In this document: piece by piece, positions 7,932 through 15,915 of the stretch
Layout of the letters: each line of letters opens with the position of its first letter
Numbering within the stretch: position 1 is the first letter of the stretch
NCBI GenBank assembly: GCA_017962545.1
Contig: JAGCVD010000025.1
Coordinates: forward strand, 1-51,090
DNA from: Bacteroidales bacterium
GTDB taxonomy: Bacteria > Bacteroidota > Bacteroidia > Bacteroidales > P3
Length of the DNA stretch: 51,090 nt
Direction: 5' to 3'
Translations under genes and position numbers: made by a program
Notes under the pieces: generated by a model
What the model saw: the letters and a program-made list of their open reading frames with translations, nothing else
The model's database searches: none
Told to the model about the DNA's origin: nothing

Positions 7932-10523
7932 CTATTCTCGGAAGCGGATGCTGACGCCGGTCATCCCCTTTCGCGCATTACCATAGGGCGAGAGGAGGAT
8001 GCGGCTGGCGACGACGCCGCGTTGGCTGAGGAAGTCGCGCAACGCCTCGCAGCGCTGCAGCGCCAAGTCGTAGCAATGACGGGCATCGGGACCAGGCACG
8101 TCGACGAGCAGCTCGGCGACGGCGGCGGGATGAGCCACCAGGAAGCGCGCCAACTGCTCCATTTGCAACTGTGCCACAGGCAGCAGCACGGTGCCGTCGG
8201 CAGAGAAGGTCACCGTGGGCAACGGCAGGGCGCGGTCCATAGCGACGAGTTCCTCATAGGTGTAGGTCGGCAGACGGTAGTCGGTGTTCGGCGCGGAACG
8301 GCCGGTGGCGGAGGGCAGAAGGGTGGCGGTGACAAAACTGGTGCCGGCATCGGCCAGCAGCGCATAGCGGCCGTCACGACGCAGGTTGAGGGCAAGAGCA
8401 GCGTTGTCGCCCTGATAGTCAACAACCTGCGTGACGGTTTGTCGGTCGACGTCGGCGACATAGAGACGCACCAGGGCGTGGCTCACATCGCTGATGTCGA
8501 GGGAGTAGCTGGCGCCGGCATCCGTGGTATCGTGGCGGGTAGCCACGCTGAAGGTCTCCCACTGGCCCGAGGCATTGGAGGTAAAGACGAGGCGCCGCTC
8601 GTCGGCGCTGAGGCTAAGATCGGCCTCACGGAAGGGGCTGTTGACACCACGACCCAGGTTGCGAGGCTCGCCCCACGACGTCCAGTCGGAGAGGTCGCTG
8701 CGCTCGACGACATAGATGTCGCCGTAACCGAGGCCCGTATAGCCGTCGCTGACGAAATAAAGGGTCTTGAGGTTGCGGCTGATGACGGGATGGCGCTCAC
8801 AGTAGGGCGTGTTGACCTTAAGGCCCAGGTTAACAGGCGTGCCCCAACGACCTGCGTTGAAGGGTATGTACCACAGGTCGGTGGCCAAAGCTGTGTCGCC
8901 GTGGAAGTTGTCGCCTGAGGCCTGCAAGTTGAGGCCGCCCGGACGGTCGGAGGCCAGAAGGATGCCGCTGCCGTCGGGCAGCAGGCAGGCGTCGGTCTCG
9001 TAGTAGTCGGTATTGACGGGGAACGGCGGTATGTCGCTGACGCGCCATTCGTCGCCGTCACGCTCTTCTATCCAGATATCGCCTTCGTGGGTGGTCAGCC
9101 GCACGCTGCTCGCTGCATTCCGCTCGCCGCTCTCGGCCCGCCGCTCGCCGTACTCCGTCGGTGTGGCCACAAGGCGGCGCAGCGTATTGTACTGGCTTTG
9201 CCACTGGTTGTCGAAGCATATCTCGAACTGCTCGAGGCGGAAAAGGGCGTCGGCATAGCGGCGTGCCTGAAGGAGAGGCTGCAGCATGCGCTGCAGCGGC
9301 ACGATGGCGATGCCCTTGCCCATCATCAGGCGCACATAGGCGGCGTAGCGGTCGTAGTCCTTCTCGGTGTAGTCGCCCAGCAGCTCAGCGGCGTCGATGT
9401 CGGCGGCACGTTCGAGGTCATCCTCGAGGGCACGGGGAAAGGGGAAATCGGCGTTGGCGTCGGCGAAGCGGCGCAGCGGGGCGCCGTTGCCTTCGACAGA
9501 ATGCCACGAATAGTAGCGGCTATAGACCTCGCTGTAGTAGGCGTCGAGTTTGAAGTGGTCGACATAGTATTGGGCCGCCGCCGCATCATGGCGCGAATAG
9601 ATGAGGGCGCGGAGGCGTGCCAATGCACGGTCGGCGATGTCGAGGTCGGCATTGGAGTCGGCGAAATGGGCCAGCTCCATGGCGGTGTTGCGCTTGGCGA
9701 GGTCGGTCTCGAGGAGTTCCTCCATACGGTCGCGCGCCTGCTGGCTCTCGTCGCTGGCGGGATAGCGCGAGAGGTAGGCGTTGTAGGCGGCCATCGACCC
9801 TTCGCTGTCGGCGGCGCGGAAAGCCAGCAGGGCTTTGCGGCGGTCAGCTAAGCGGCGCACGGTAGCGCTCTGTGGATAGCGTGCCGCCACGCTGTCGATG
9901 GCGGCCTCGGAGGTGGCAGCAACGATATCGACGGCGACCAAGCGACCCAGCCGTTCCTCGAGTTGCTCGGCTTCGGCGGTACCCGGGTAGGTCAGCATGA
10001 AGCTGTAGCAATCCTCGGCGCTACCATAGTCGCGGAGACCGTTGAAGACGAGGGCGTAACGTTTCGTGCGCAGCAGACGCACAAGATCGGCATTGTCGGA
10101 GAAGTGTTCGAGGTAGTTGTCTATCTCGGTCATGGTAAGGTCGTCGCGCAGCCGCACCGTTGCAAAGGCGGCGGCATGGATGGCCTGCTTGAGGTCACGG
10201 ATGGTGGTGATGGTGACGTTGTTGCGCTGCAACTGCACGAGATCGCGCACACGGTCGTGCTCGAGAAGGTCGATGTGGCGCTGCTCGGTGAGACGGGCGT
10301 ACTCGATGGCCAGGGGCAGGTTGCGCATGGGGTTGGAGTTGTCGAAGTAGAAGAGCGCCAGGTTGTAGAGTGTCAGCTCGTCCTGTGGATTCTTGGCAAA
10401 GGCGCGGTGCAAGTCGGCGAAGCGGGCAGCATGGGCGCTGTCGGCCTCCTGGGCCTGCACACTTCCCATAGTTCCTATAGCGAATATAGCAACTATAGCT
10501 ACTATCAACCTCTTGCCCATCAT
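7932..10523 (-). CDS. PorE-like envelope protein: helical repeats, PD40 propeller, degenerate OmpA-like end
   Basis: This 863-residue exported protein has a signal peptide ending near AQA (residues 1-24). A long alpha-helical, TPR-like region follows to about 455. A beta-propeller of PD40 type spans about 470-690, with blade motifs such as LLPDGSGILLASDRPGG and LSADERRLVFTSN. The last 95 or so residues resemble an OmpA-type peptidoglycan-binding fold. The order TPR, propeller, OmpA matches T9SS component PorE, although PorE is shorter and here the OmpA core GHTD motif is not preserved. Peptidoglycan binding is therefore uncertain. The start overlaps the preceding stop as ATGA (10520-10523), implying translational coupling. 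A 21-bp repeat (9120-9149) encodes a GERRAESGER-type linker just before the propeller. Confidence 0.75.
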   Translation of the reverse strand: MMGKRLIVAIVAIFAIGTMGSVQAQEADSAHAARFADLHRAFAKNPQDELTLYNLALFYFDNSNPMRNLPLAIEYARLTEQRHIDLLEHDRVRDLVQLQRNNVTITTIRDLKQAIHAAAFATVRLRDDLTMTEIDNYLEHFSDNADLVRLLRTKRYALVFNGLRDYGSAEDCYSFMLTYPGTAEAEQLEERLGRLVAVDIVAATSEAAIDSVAARYPQSATVRRLADRRKALLAFRAADSEGSMAAYNAYLSRYPASDESQQARDRMEELLETDLAKRNTAMELAHFADSNADLDIADRALARLRALIYSRHDAAAAQYYVDHFKLDAYYSEVYSRYYSWHSVEGNGAPLRRFADANADFPFPRALEDDLERAADIDAAELLGDYTEKDYDRYAAYVRLMMGKGIAIVPLQRMLQPLLQARRYADALFRLEQFEICFDNQWQSQYNTLRRLVATPTEYGERRAESGERNAASSVRLTTHEGDIWIEERDGDEWRVSDIPPFPVNTDYYETDACLLPDGSGILLASDRPGGLNLQASGDNFHGDTALATDLWYIPFNAGRWGTPVNLGLKVNTPYCERHPVISRNLKTLYFVSDGYTGLGYGDIYVVERSDLSDWTSWGEPRNLGRGVNSPFREADLSLSADERRLVFTSNASGQWETFSVATRHDTTDAGASYSLDISDVSHALVRLYVADVDRQTVTQVVDYQGDNAALALNLRRDGRYALLADAGTSFVTATLLPSATGRSAPNTDYRLPTYTYEELVAMDRALPLPTVTFSADGTVLLPVAQLQMEQLARFLVAHPAAVAELLVDVPGPDARHCYDLALQRCEALRDFLSQRGVVASRILLSPYGNARKGMTGVSIRFRE
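9106..9150 (-). repeat. 21-bp period repeat inside the PorE-like gene
   Basis: GGCGAGCGG on the minus strand occurs at 9141-9149 and again 21 bases later at 9120-9128. The encoded linker YGERRAESGERNAASS is charged, low in complexity, and joins the helical and propeller parts. Confidence 0.6.
10467..10511 (-). repeat. 9-bp period repeat in the PorE-like signal peptide
   Basis: Nine-base units, read on the plus strand as catagttcc, tatagcgaa, tatagcaac, tatagctac and tatcaacct, follow each other in phase. They encode the hydrophobic core VAIVAIFAIG of the signal peptide. Confidence 0.6.
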
Positions 10524-11044
10524 TTTATCGAGGAAAGAATCTTCTTGAACTTGACTTCCATCTCCTCGTAGGTCTCACGCGTGGTCTCGAGGCGGAACTC
10601 GACGGCGGTGCGGCGCTCCTTGAAGTAAGTCATCAGGAAACGGTAGTCGCGCTTGTCGGAAGGCTTGGTGTAGATTCCCTCGTAACCGAGGCCGCCACGA
10701 GCCGGCAGTCCCTCGCCCTTGCTCCACTCGCGGAGCGACTGGTAGGGCTGGTCGACGTAGCGGTCGTAGACGAGCTCATAGAGGTCGCTGCCGTAGCCGT
10801 CCTTGACATAGATGCGGAGGAAAGGCAACACGGTGTCGCCGCTGTCGTCGAGGAGTACCTCGCCGACGTAGCAGTAGTAGTACACGTTGGCGCCGTCGTC
10901 GGTCTTGAAGGTACGCAGATAGCGCCACTCGTCGTTGTCGAGCTTGAAACTGACGCTGGTGCCAGGGATGTTGAGCTGCGCCATAGTGCTGCCTGTTGTC
11001 AGCAGCAGGACGGCAAGGAAAAGCCACCGTCTGAGTGTTTTCAT
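10520..11044 (-). CDS. Small secreted protein of unknown function
   Basis: I do not recognise the family. The product has 174 residues with a clear signal peptide (MKTLRRWLFLAVLLLTTGSTMAQ), so it is exported to the periplasm or beyond. The mature part is mixed beta and charged helix, with YYYCYVGEVLL in the middle and a helical end. The ATG at 11044 is preferred over a possible upstream extension to 11149: it starts exactly at the signal peptide and overlaps the preceding stop as ATGA (11041-11044). The next gene overlaps its stop in the same way, so the three genes are probably made together. A role supporting the PorE-like protein or surface glycosylation is inferred from position only. Confidence 0.75.
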   Translation of the reverse strand: MKTLRRWLFLAVLLLTTGSTMAQLNIPGTSVSFKLDNDEWRYLRTFKTDDGANVYYYCYVGEVLLDDSGDTVLPFLRIYVKDGYGSDLYELVYDRYVDQPYQSLREWSKGEGLPARGGLGYEGIYTKPSDKRDYRFLMTYFKERRTAVEFRLETTRETYEEMEVKFKKILSSIK

Positions 11045-12279
11045 ACGTCTATCCTTTCTTTGTAGAATTGCAACAAGCGGTCGGTCAGCCGCCGCACATC
11101 GTACTGCTCCGCCACGAGACGGGCGGCCTCCTCCCCTACCCGGCGACAATAGTCGGGGTCGTCGACGAGGCGTTTGATTTGACGGGCGAAGTCGTCGGGC
11201 GTGTTGGCGATGAGCAGGTTGACACCGTCGGTGTAGTCGATGCCACGGGCGCCGACAGTGGTAGTAACGACAGCCTTACCCATCGACATAGCCTCGATAA
11301 TTTTCACACGTATGCCGCTGCCGCTGAGGAGGGGCACCACGTTGATCTGCTTGCCGGCGATGAAACGGCTGGCGTCGTCGACCTCGCCGACGATGGTGAC
11401 GCCGTCGATGTGCGCCTGCATGAGCCGGGCGGGCATCTTGCGTCCCGCCAGGTAGAGGTGTGCCTGCGGCACCTCGCGGTGCACCACGGGCCACACGCTG
11501 TCGAGCAGCCAAGCGATACTCTCTTGGTTGGGCATCCAATCCATGGCGCCGAGGTGGTAAAGAGAATATTTCTCGGGAGCTCTGGGAGCATCCTGATACT
11601 CAAGAATATTGATTCCAAATGGAATGGTCGTGACAGGACGGCGGCAGCCGTTGTCACGGAAGTAGTCGGCATCACCCTGCGTGATACAGACAATGCCGTC
11701 ATAGTCCTGCAAGTGCTCCATCTCGTAGGCGCGGAGGGTTAGCGAGAGGTGGTTGAGATACCAGCGCTTGAAGTTGTTGCGCTTGCTCCCGAAATAACGC
11801 TTGCTCCCATCCGGCCGCGAACTCTGCGCCACACGCTTCCATATAAGGTGCTCCACATTGTGGGCGCGGAGAATGACCTTGGCCTGCGAGTATTTGCGGA
11901 TAAGTGGCACATAGGGGGTGAGGAAGATACTCTCGACATGCACGATGTCGAACTGTTCCTCTTGAAGGATGACTGCCAGCCGACGGGCGAAAGCCGTGCT
12001 GACATAGCGCTTGACATGATACGACTCGCCACAGAGCATGGCGAGGGCGGCGGGCAACACCTTGACGCCGAGGTCGATGTAGACGGCCTCGGGCGAAGTG
12101 GCACGACGGTAATCGGCGGGCAACTGCTCCAAGTCGGCGGGGTGCTTGTCGGTCTCGACCGTCAGCACCTTCACCTCACAGCCGGCACTCAACAGCCCTT
12201 GTGTGATGCTGTTCATGGCCATCGTGCCGCCGTCGACGGGCGGATAAGGAGGCTTGTTGCAGAGTTGGAGTACCTTCAT
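11041..12279 (-). CDS. Glycosyltransferase family 4
   Basis: This 412-residue protein has a GT-B fold. The N-terminal domain opens with MKVLQLCNKPPYPPVDGG, a nucleotide-sugar enzyme start with the usual glycine-rich loop. The C-terminal domain carries LSGSGIRVKIIEAMSMGKAVVTT, the EX7E-type donor-binding region of GT4 enzymes. It has no signal peptide and should act at the cytoplasmic face of the inner membrane, adding a sugar to a lipid-linked or protein glycan. Donor and acceptor cannot be read from the sequence. It is the first of three overlapped genes, followed by the secreted 174-residue protein and the PorE-like protein, a link between sugar transfer and envelope assembly. Confidence 0.9.
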   Translation of the reverse strand: MKVLQLCNKPPYPPVDGGTMAMNSITQGLLSAGCEVKVLTVETDKHPADLEQLPADYRRATSPEAVYIDLGVKVLPAALAMLCGESYHVKRYVSTAFARRLAVILQEEQFDIVHVESIFLTPYVPLIRKYSQAKVILRAHNVEHLIWKRVAQSSRPDGSKRYFGSKRNNFKRWYLNHLSLTLRAYEMEHLQDYDGIVCITQGDADYFRDNGCRRPVTTIPFGINILEYQDAPRAPEKYSLYHLGAMDWMPNQESIAWLLDSVWPVVHREVPQAHLYLAGRKMPARLMQAHIDGVTIVGEVDDASRFIAGKQINVVPLLSGSGIRVKIIEAMSMGKAVVTTTVGARGIDYTDGVNLLIANTPDDFARQIKRLVDDPDYCRRVGEEAARLVAEQYDVRRLTDRLLQFYKERIDV

Positions 12280-12322
12280 GCCGATAGTAACGCTGTTTCC
12301 CCGCTATTATTGTCCAGAGCGC

Positions 12323-13279
12323 CTATTCTTTGGGCAGCGCCTTGAAGCCGAAGCCAAGTATCTCGCTGCTCTCCATGATGTTGACAAAGGCATGGGGGTC
12401 GAGGCGGTGCAAGTTGCTCTTGAGCTTCACCATGTCGGCACGGTCGAGGGTGACATAAATCATCTTGCGCTCGTTGCCCTGATAGAGACCGGTGCCCACC
12501 AACAGAGTGCCGCCACGCTCCAGGTCGTTGAGGATGTAGCTGCGCACAGCCTCCAACTCGTCTGTAACAATGAACATAGTCTTGTAGCTCTTCATACCGT
12601 CGACGACAAGGTCGATAATCTTGCTCTCAATGAAGATGAGGATGATGGAGTAGATGGGCAGACGGAAGTCGCCGAGGACGAGGGTGGTCAACGAGATGCA
12701 GCTGTCGACGATGAGCACCAAGGTGCCGAGGCTGATCTTGGTGTACTTGTGGATAATCATGGAGATGATGTCCGAGCCGCCCGAGGTGGCGCCGGCACGG
12801 AAAATGACGCCGATGGCCACGCCGTAGATGAGACCCGCCACGACGGTGTTGAGGAACATATCGGGCATAAACCAGCGCTCCACGCCGTCCTGCATGTAGA
12901 AGAGGGCCGTGGTGTGCTCCCTGGCATCCAGGAAAGGACCGTCATGGATGACGGGTGCATAGCCCCACGTAGTCTCAAGGATGAAGGTGAAGACCGGTAT
13001 CAGGATGACCGAGATAATCGTCTTGAGGCCGAACTTGGGACCCAGGATGATGGTGCCAATGATGAGCAACGGGATATCCATGCAGACTCCCGCCAAGGAT
13101 ATCTTCCAACCCCACAAAGCGTTGAAGACGTTGGCGAGACCATAGACACCGCCTGGCGCCAAGTGGTAGGGATTGACAAACATCACGTCGCCTACGGCAA
13201 ATAAAGCACTGCCCAAGATGAGCAGCAGGTAGGACATTAACTCTTTTTTCCAGTCTTTTTTATTATTCACGTTATCCAT
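12323..13279 (-). CDS. YitT family membrane protein (DUF2179 C-terminal domain)
   Basis: This 318-residue inner-membrane protein has about five or six hydrophobic segments in residues 15-215, including GGVYGLANVFNALWGW and a glycine-rich FRAGATSGGSDIISMI loop. A soluble DUF2179-type domain of roughly 80 residues follows (KSYKTMFIVTDELEAVRSYILNDL onward). This is the usual YitT/YebE architecture and length. The function in the family is poorly defined; transport or sensing is only a guess. A hairpin and a -7 element lie directly upstream (13307-13340). It precedes the glycosyltransferase gene by 43 bases and may be cotranscribed with it. Confidence 0.9.
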   Translation of the reverse strand: MDNVNNKKDWKKELMSYLLLILGSALFAVGDVMFVNPYHLAPGGVYGLANVFNALWGWKISLAGVCMDIPLLIIGTIILGPKFGLKTIISVILIPVFTFILETTWGYAPVIHDGPFLDAREHTTALFYMQDGVERWFMPDMFLNTVVAGLIYGVAIGVIFRAGATSGGSDIISMIIHKYTKISLGTLVLIVDSCISLTTLVLGDFRLPIYSIILIFIESKIIDLVVDGMKSYKTMFIVTDELEAVRSYILNDLERGGTLLVGTGLYQGNERKMIYVTLDRADMVKLKSNLHRLDPHAFVNIMESSEILGFGFKALPKE

Positions 13280-13306
13280 AAGTAGTTAATTAATAACAAA
13301 CAAAAG

Positions 13307-13330
13307 GTCTCACCCCGAGAGGGATGAGAC
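13307..13330 (-). terminator. Hairpin terminator after tRNA-Gly, also the YitT leader
   Basis: A ten-pair stem with one mismatch (gtctcacccc / gggatgagac) is followed on the minus strand by CTTTTGTTTG. It sits 30 bases past the tRNA 3' end and 28 bases before the YitT start, so it can end tRNA transcription. A -7 element just upstream would place the hairpin at the 5' end of a YitT transcript. Confidence 0.55.
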
Positions 13331-13332
13331 TG

Positions 13333-13340
13333 CAAAGGTA
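13333..13340 (-). promoter_or_regulatory. -7 promoter element, probably for the YitT gene
   Basis: TACCTTTG on the minus strand fits TAnnTTTG exactly. A TTTG at 13364-13367 (inside the tRNA) is 23 bases away, longer than the usual 19-20. Confidence 0.4.
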
Positions 13341-13359
13341 CACATTTTTTTTGATTTGA

Positions 13360-13431
13360 GCGACAAACGGGGCTCGAACCCGCGACCTGCGGCTTGGGAA
13401 GCCGCCGCTCTACCAACTGAGCTATTGTCGC
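13360..13431 (-). tRNA. tRNA-Gly (anticodon CCC)
   Basis: The 72-base cloverleaf folds fully. The acceptor stem GCGACAA pairs with TTGTCGC, the D-arm is GCTCAGTTGGTAGAGC, and the anticodon stem GCGGC/GCCGC holds loop TTCCCAA with anticodon CCC. The T-arm contains GGTTCGAGCC. The 3' CCA is not encoded. Confidence 0.95.
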
Positions 13432-13522
13432 TTAGTGTGCGACCTACGTGGAGCAAACTATCCACACAATCGCAATGATGTTCCCTAAAACGGCACTTTG
13501 TTTTATTTATTGCATCCGACAA

Positions 13523-14218
13523 TTATTTTTTTGAGAGGATGCTGAGCAGGCGGAGGAAGAGGTTAATGACGTCGAGGTAGATGTCGAGGGCACAATCAAT
13601 GGCGTTGTCGAGCGTCTTGGGGTAGGCCTGCGACTTGGCCACATCGTAGCCGATATAGCCCGAGAAGAGCAGCACAAAGAGCCAGTCGAACAGCATGCCG
13701 CGATAGCCGAGCAGGAAGGTGGCCACTATCTCGGCGACAAGACCCACCAGCAGTGCCACCAGGAGTGTGCGGCCCAACCCAAGGAAGAACTCTGGTTTCA
13801 CTACAGCCACCATCGTCATGGTGAGGGTCACCATAGCGGTGAGGGCCATCGCCTTGACGACAATACCGGCCGGCAAGCCCGGCACTACCAATGCAAGCAG
13901 CAGGCCGATGGGCAGCACCAGCAGATTGTAGCCAATGAAACTGACCAATGGATTGCTGGACCCATTAGACAGAAAGATGCCGATGAAGGTGGGCACCACA
14001 TAGATGAGCAGCCACCCAAACCAGCCCACGCTGGCCGCCATCTGCTGCAACGGAGCAAAGAGGAAATAGACCATCACGGCGTTGACTATCAAGCCGTAGG
14101 CCAGCGCACCACACAGCACCAGATTGAATGAGCGGACCGACATGCGGTCCTCAAGGCCCGACTCAAGACGCAACTGCTTGCGGTTGCTAAAGGTTTCTAC
14201 CAATGATGTTTCAGCCAT
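13523..14218 (-). CDS. Bax inhibitor-1 / YccA family membrane protein
   Basis: This 231-residue inner-membrane protein has about seven hydrophobic segments and the family ending, in which a loop with FSGYIGYDVAKSQ precedes a last helix with NAIDCALDIYLDVINLFLRLLSIL. That ending matches the UPF0005/BI-1 signature. Bacterial members such as YccA interact with FtsH, or act as calcium leak channels (BsYetJ); which applies here cannot be told. ATG at 14218 is chosen because the only upstream in-frame alternative is a GTG at 14242. The start overlaps the end of purM by 8 bases, so the genes are cotranscribed. Confidence 0.9.
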   Translation of the reverse strand: MAETSLVETFSNRKQLRLESGLEDRMSVRSFNLVLCGALAYGLIVNAVMVYFLFAPLQQMAASVGWFGWLLIYVVPTFIGIFLSNGSSNPLVSFIGYNLLVLPIGLLLALVVPGLPAGIVVKAMALTAMVTLTMTMVAVVKPEFFLGLGRTLLVALLVGLVAEIVATFLLGYRGMLFDWLFVLLFSGYIGYDVAKSQAYPKTLDNAIDCALDIYLDVINLFLRLLSILSKK

Positions 14219-15383
14219 AATATTCGTATTTACCGTTTTCACTGATGACGGTCACCTGTGCCTTGTCGGCAGCCTCCACACGACCTATAATCTGTGCCTC
14301 TACATTGAAGGAGCGACTAATGTCGATGATGCCGCGAGCCGTCGCCTCGTCGGTGTAGAGCTCCATGCGGTGGCCCATGTTGAACACCTTGTACATCTCC
14401 TGCCAGTCGGTGTGGCTCTCCTCGTGAATCATCTTGAAGAGCGGCGGCACGGGGAAGAGATTATCCTTGACTACATGAAGTGGACGACCGCCGATGAAGT
14501 GGAGTATCTTGGTCTGTGCGCCACCGGAGCAGTGTACCATGCCATCAATCTTGGGGCGGTACTCGTCGAGCACACGGCGGATGATGGGGGCGTAGGTACG
14601 GGTAGGCGACAACACCATGTGGCCAGCGTCGACACCAGGCACCTCGGTGGTGTCGGTAAGCAGTTTGGAGCCGCAGAAGACCACCTCGTCGGGCAGATTC
14701 TTGTCGAAGCACATCGGATACTTCTCGGCATAGACATGCGAAAAGACATCGTGGCGCGCCGAGGTGAGACCGTTGCTACCCATGCCGCCGTTGTAGGCCG
14801 TCTCATAGGTGGCCTGACCATAGGAGGCAAGGCCCACGATGACATTGCCGGCCTTGATGTTGGCATTGTCGATAACATCGGCGCGGCGCATGCGGGCGGT
14901 AACGGTACTGTCGACGATGATGGTGCGCACAAGGTCGCCCACGTCGGCCGTCTCACCGCCGGTGAGGACGATGTCGATGCCCATGTCGCGCATCGTCTGG
15001 CAGAACTCCTCGGTGCCGTTGATGACGGCGGAGATGACTTCGCCAGGGACCAACTGCTTGTTGCGGCCGATGGTCGAGGAGAGCAGGATATGGTCGAGAG
15101 CGCCGACGCACAGCAGGTCGTCGGTGTTCATCACGATGGCGTCAATGGCGATGCCTTTCCACACGGAAAGGTCTCCCGTCTCTTTCCAATACATATATGC
15201 GAGGCTCGACTTGGTGCCTGCGCCGTCAGCATGCATGATGTTACAATAGGCCGGGTCGCCTCCTAGCAAGTCGGGGATAACCTTGCAAAAGGCCTGGGGG
15301 AAGAGACCTTTGTCGATATTCTTGATGGCGTTGTGGACGTCCTCTTTTGTTGCGGAGACACCGCGCTGATTGTATTTATCCAT
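14211..15383 (-). CDS. purM: Phosphoribosylformylglycinamidine cyclo-ligase (AIR synthase)
   Basis: This 390-residue ATP-dependent enzyme of purine synthesis converts FGAM to aminoimidazole ribotide in the cytoplasm. It shows the PurM/AIR-synthase layout: an N-terminal domain with HADGAGTKSSLAYMYW and AIDAIVMNTDDLLCVGA, then the glycine-rich LTGGETADVGDLV, and a C-terminal domain with GMVHCSGGAQTKILHF. It is longer than E. coli PurM, as is common for the Bacteroidota form. ATG at 15383 is used; an upstream TTG at 15389 is less likely. It follows the lipoprotein stop by six bases and overlaps the BI-1-like gene, so three genes likely share the promoter at 15875-15904. Confidence 0.9.
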   Translation of the reverse strand: MDKYNQRGVSATKEDVHNAIKNIDKGLFPQAFCKVIPDLLGGDPAYCNIMHADGAGTKSSLAYMYWKETGDLSVWKGIAIDAIVMNTDDLLCVGALDHILLSSTIGRNKQLVPGEVISAVINGTEEFCQTMRDMGIDIVLTGGETADVGDLVRTIIVDSTVTARMRRADVIDNANIKAGNVIVGLASYGQATYETAYNGGMGSNGLTSARHDVFSHVYAEKYPMCFDKNLPDEVVFCGSKLLTDTTEVPGVDAGHMVLSPTRTYAPIIRRVLDEYRPKIDGMVHCSGGAQTKILHFIGGRPLHVVKDNLFPVPPLFKMIHEESHTDWQEMYKVFNMGHRMELYTDEATARGIIDISRSFNVEAQIIGRVEAADKAQVTVISENGKYEYYG

Positions 15384-15389
15384 TGTCAA

Positions 15390-15818
15390 TTAAAGTTTCT
15401 TGTACTCAAAAGTATAGGTATATATGGTACGAGCACCGCTGGCGCTGTCCAGCTGGGTGTAATAGTTGCCATAGACCAGCCGCTCTTTGTCGAGCTCACT
15501 GATGGTGTAGTTCAACTGGATGGTGGTACTGTTGGTGGGCACCAGCAGCAACTCAGTCTCGTCCGAGAGGTACCAGTAGTAATGATATTTCTCATTGCCT
15601 TCCTTGATAAGACAGGAGCCATCCTCATCGAACCTAATATACCGCACATCGGTACTCGGCAGGTCGTTCACCACCGTTCCCTGGGTTGCCGAGGTCACGG
15701 TTTCGTAAGCCCTCTCCATTTTCCAGCTGCCCAGCAACAAATCGGCAGCGGTAGGGTCGCTGCAGGCCGTCAGCATCAAGGCAACCAAAAAGAGTGCAAA
15801 TCCAATTGCCTTCTTCAT
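15390..15818 (-). CDS. Small lipocalin-like lipoprotein
   Basis: The 142-residue product has a lipoprotein signal peptide with lipobox LTAC (Cys19), so it is anchored in the envelope. The mature part begins with a short linker and LLGSWKMERAY. Beta strands such as VRYIRFDEDGSCLI and YHYYWYLSD follow, a pattern common in Bacteroidota lipocalin-like proteins that start with a GxW motif. Ligand and role are unknown. The first gene of a probable three-gene transcript with purM and the BI-1-like gene, it has no clear functional link to them. Confidence 0.8.
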   Translation of the reverse strand: MKKAIGFALFLVALMLTACSDPTAADLLLGSWKMERAYETVTSATQGTVVNDLPSTDVRYIRFDEDGSCLIKEGNEKYHYYWYLSDETELLLVPTNSTTIQLNYTISELDKERLVYGNYYTQLDSASGARTIYTYTFEYKKL

Positions 15819-15874
15819 ACTATCAAACTATATAACAGCAACATACCAACATCCTTGCCGATACTTGCCATCTG

Positions 15875-15904
15875 CAAAGATACGACTTTTTTCAAAACCG
15901 CAAA
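15875..15904 (-). promoter_or_regulatory. Promoter of the lipoprotein-purM-BI-1 operon
   Basis: A -33 TTTG (15901-15904) is 18 bases from -7 TATCTTTG (15875-15882) on the minus strand. The expected start near 15868 leaves a leader of about 50 nt. Confidence 0.6.
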
Positions 15905-15915
15905 CAGAAATCCGC

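Noticed and set aside
11045-11149. N-terminal extension of the small secreted protein to 11149
   Set aside because: It would put a charged region before the signal peptide and overlap the GT4 gene by over 100 bases.
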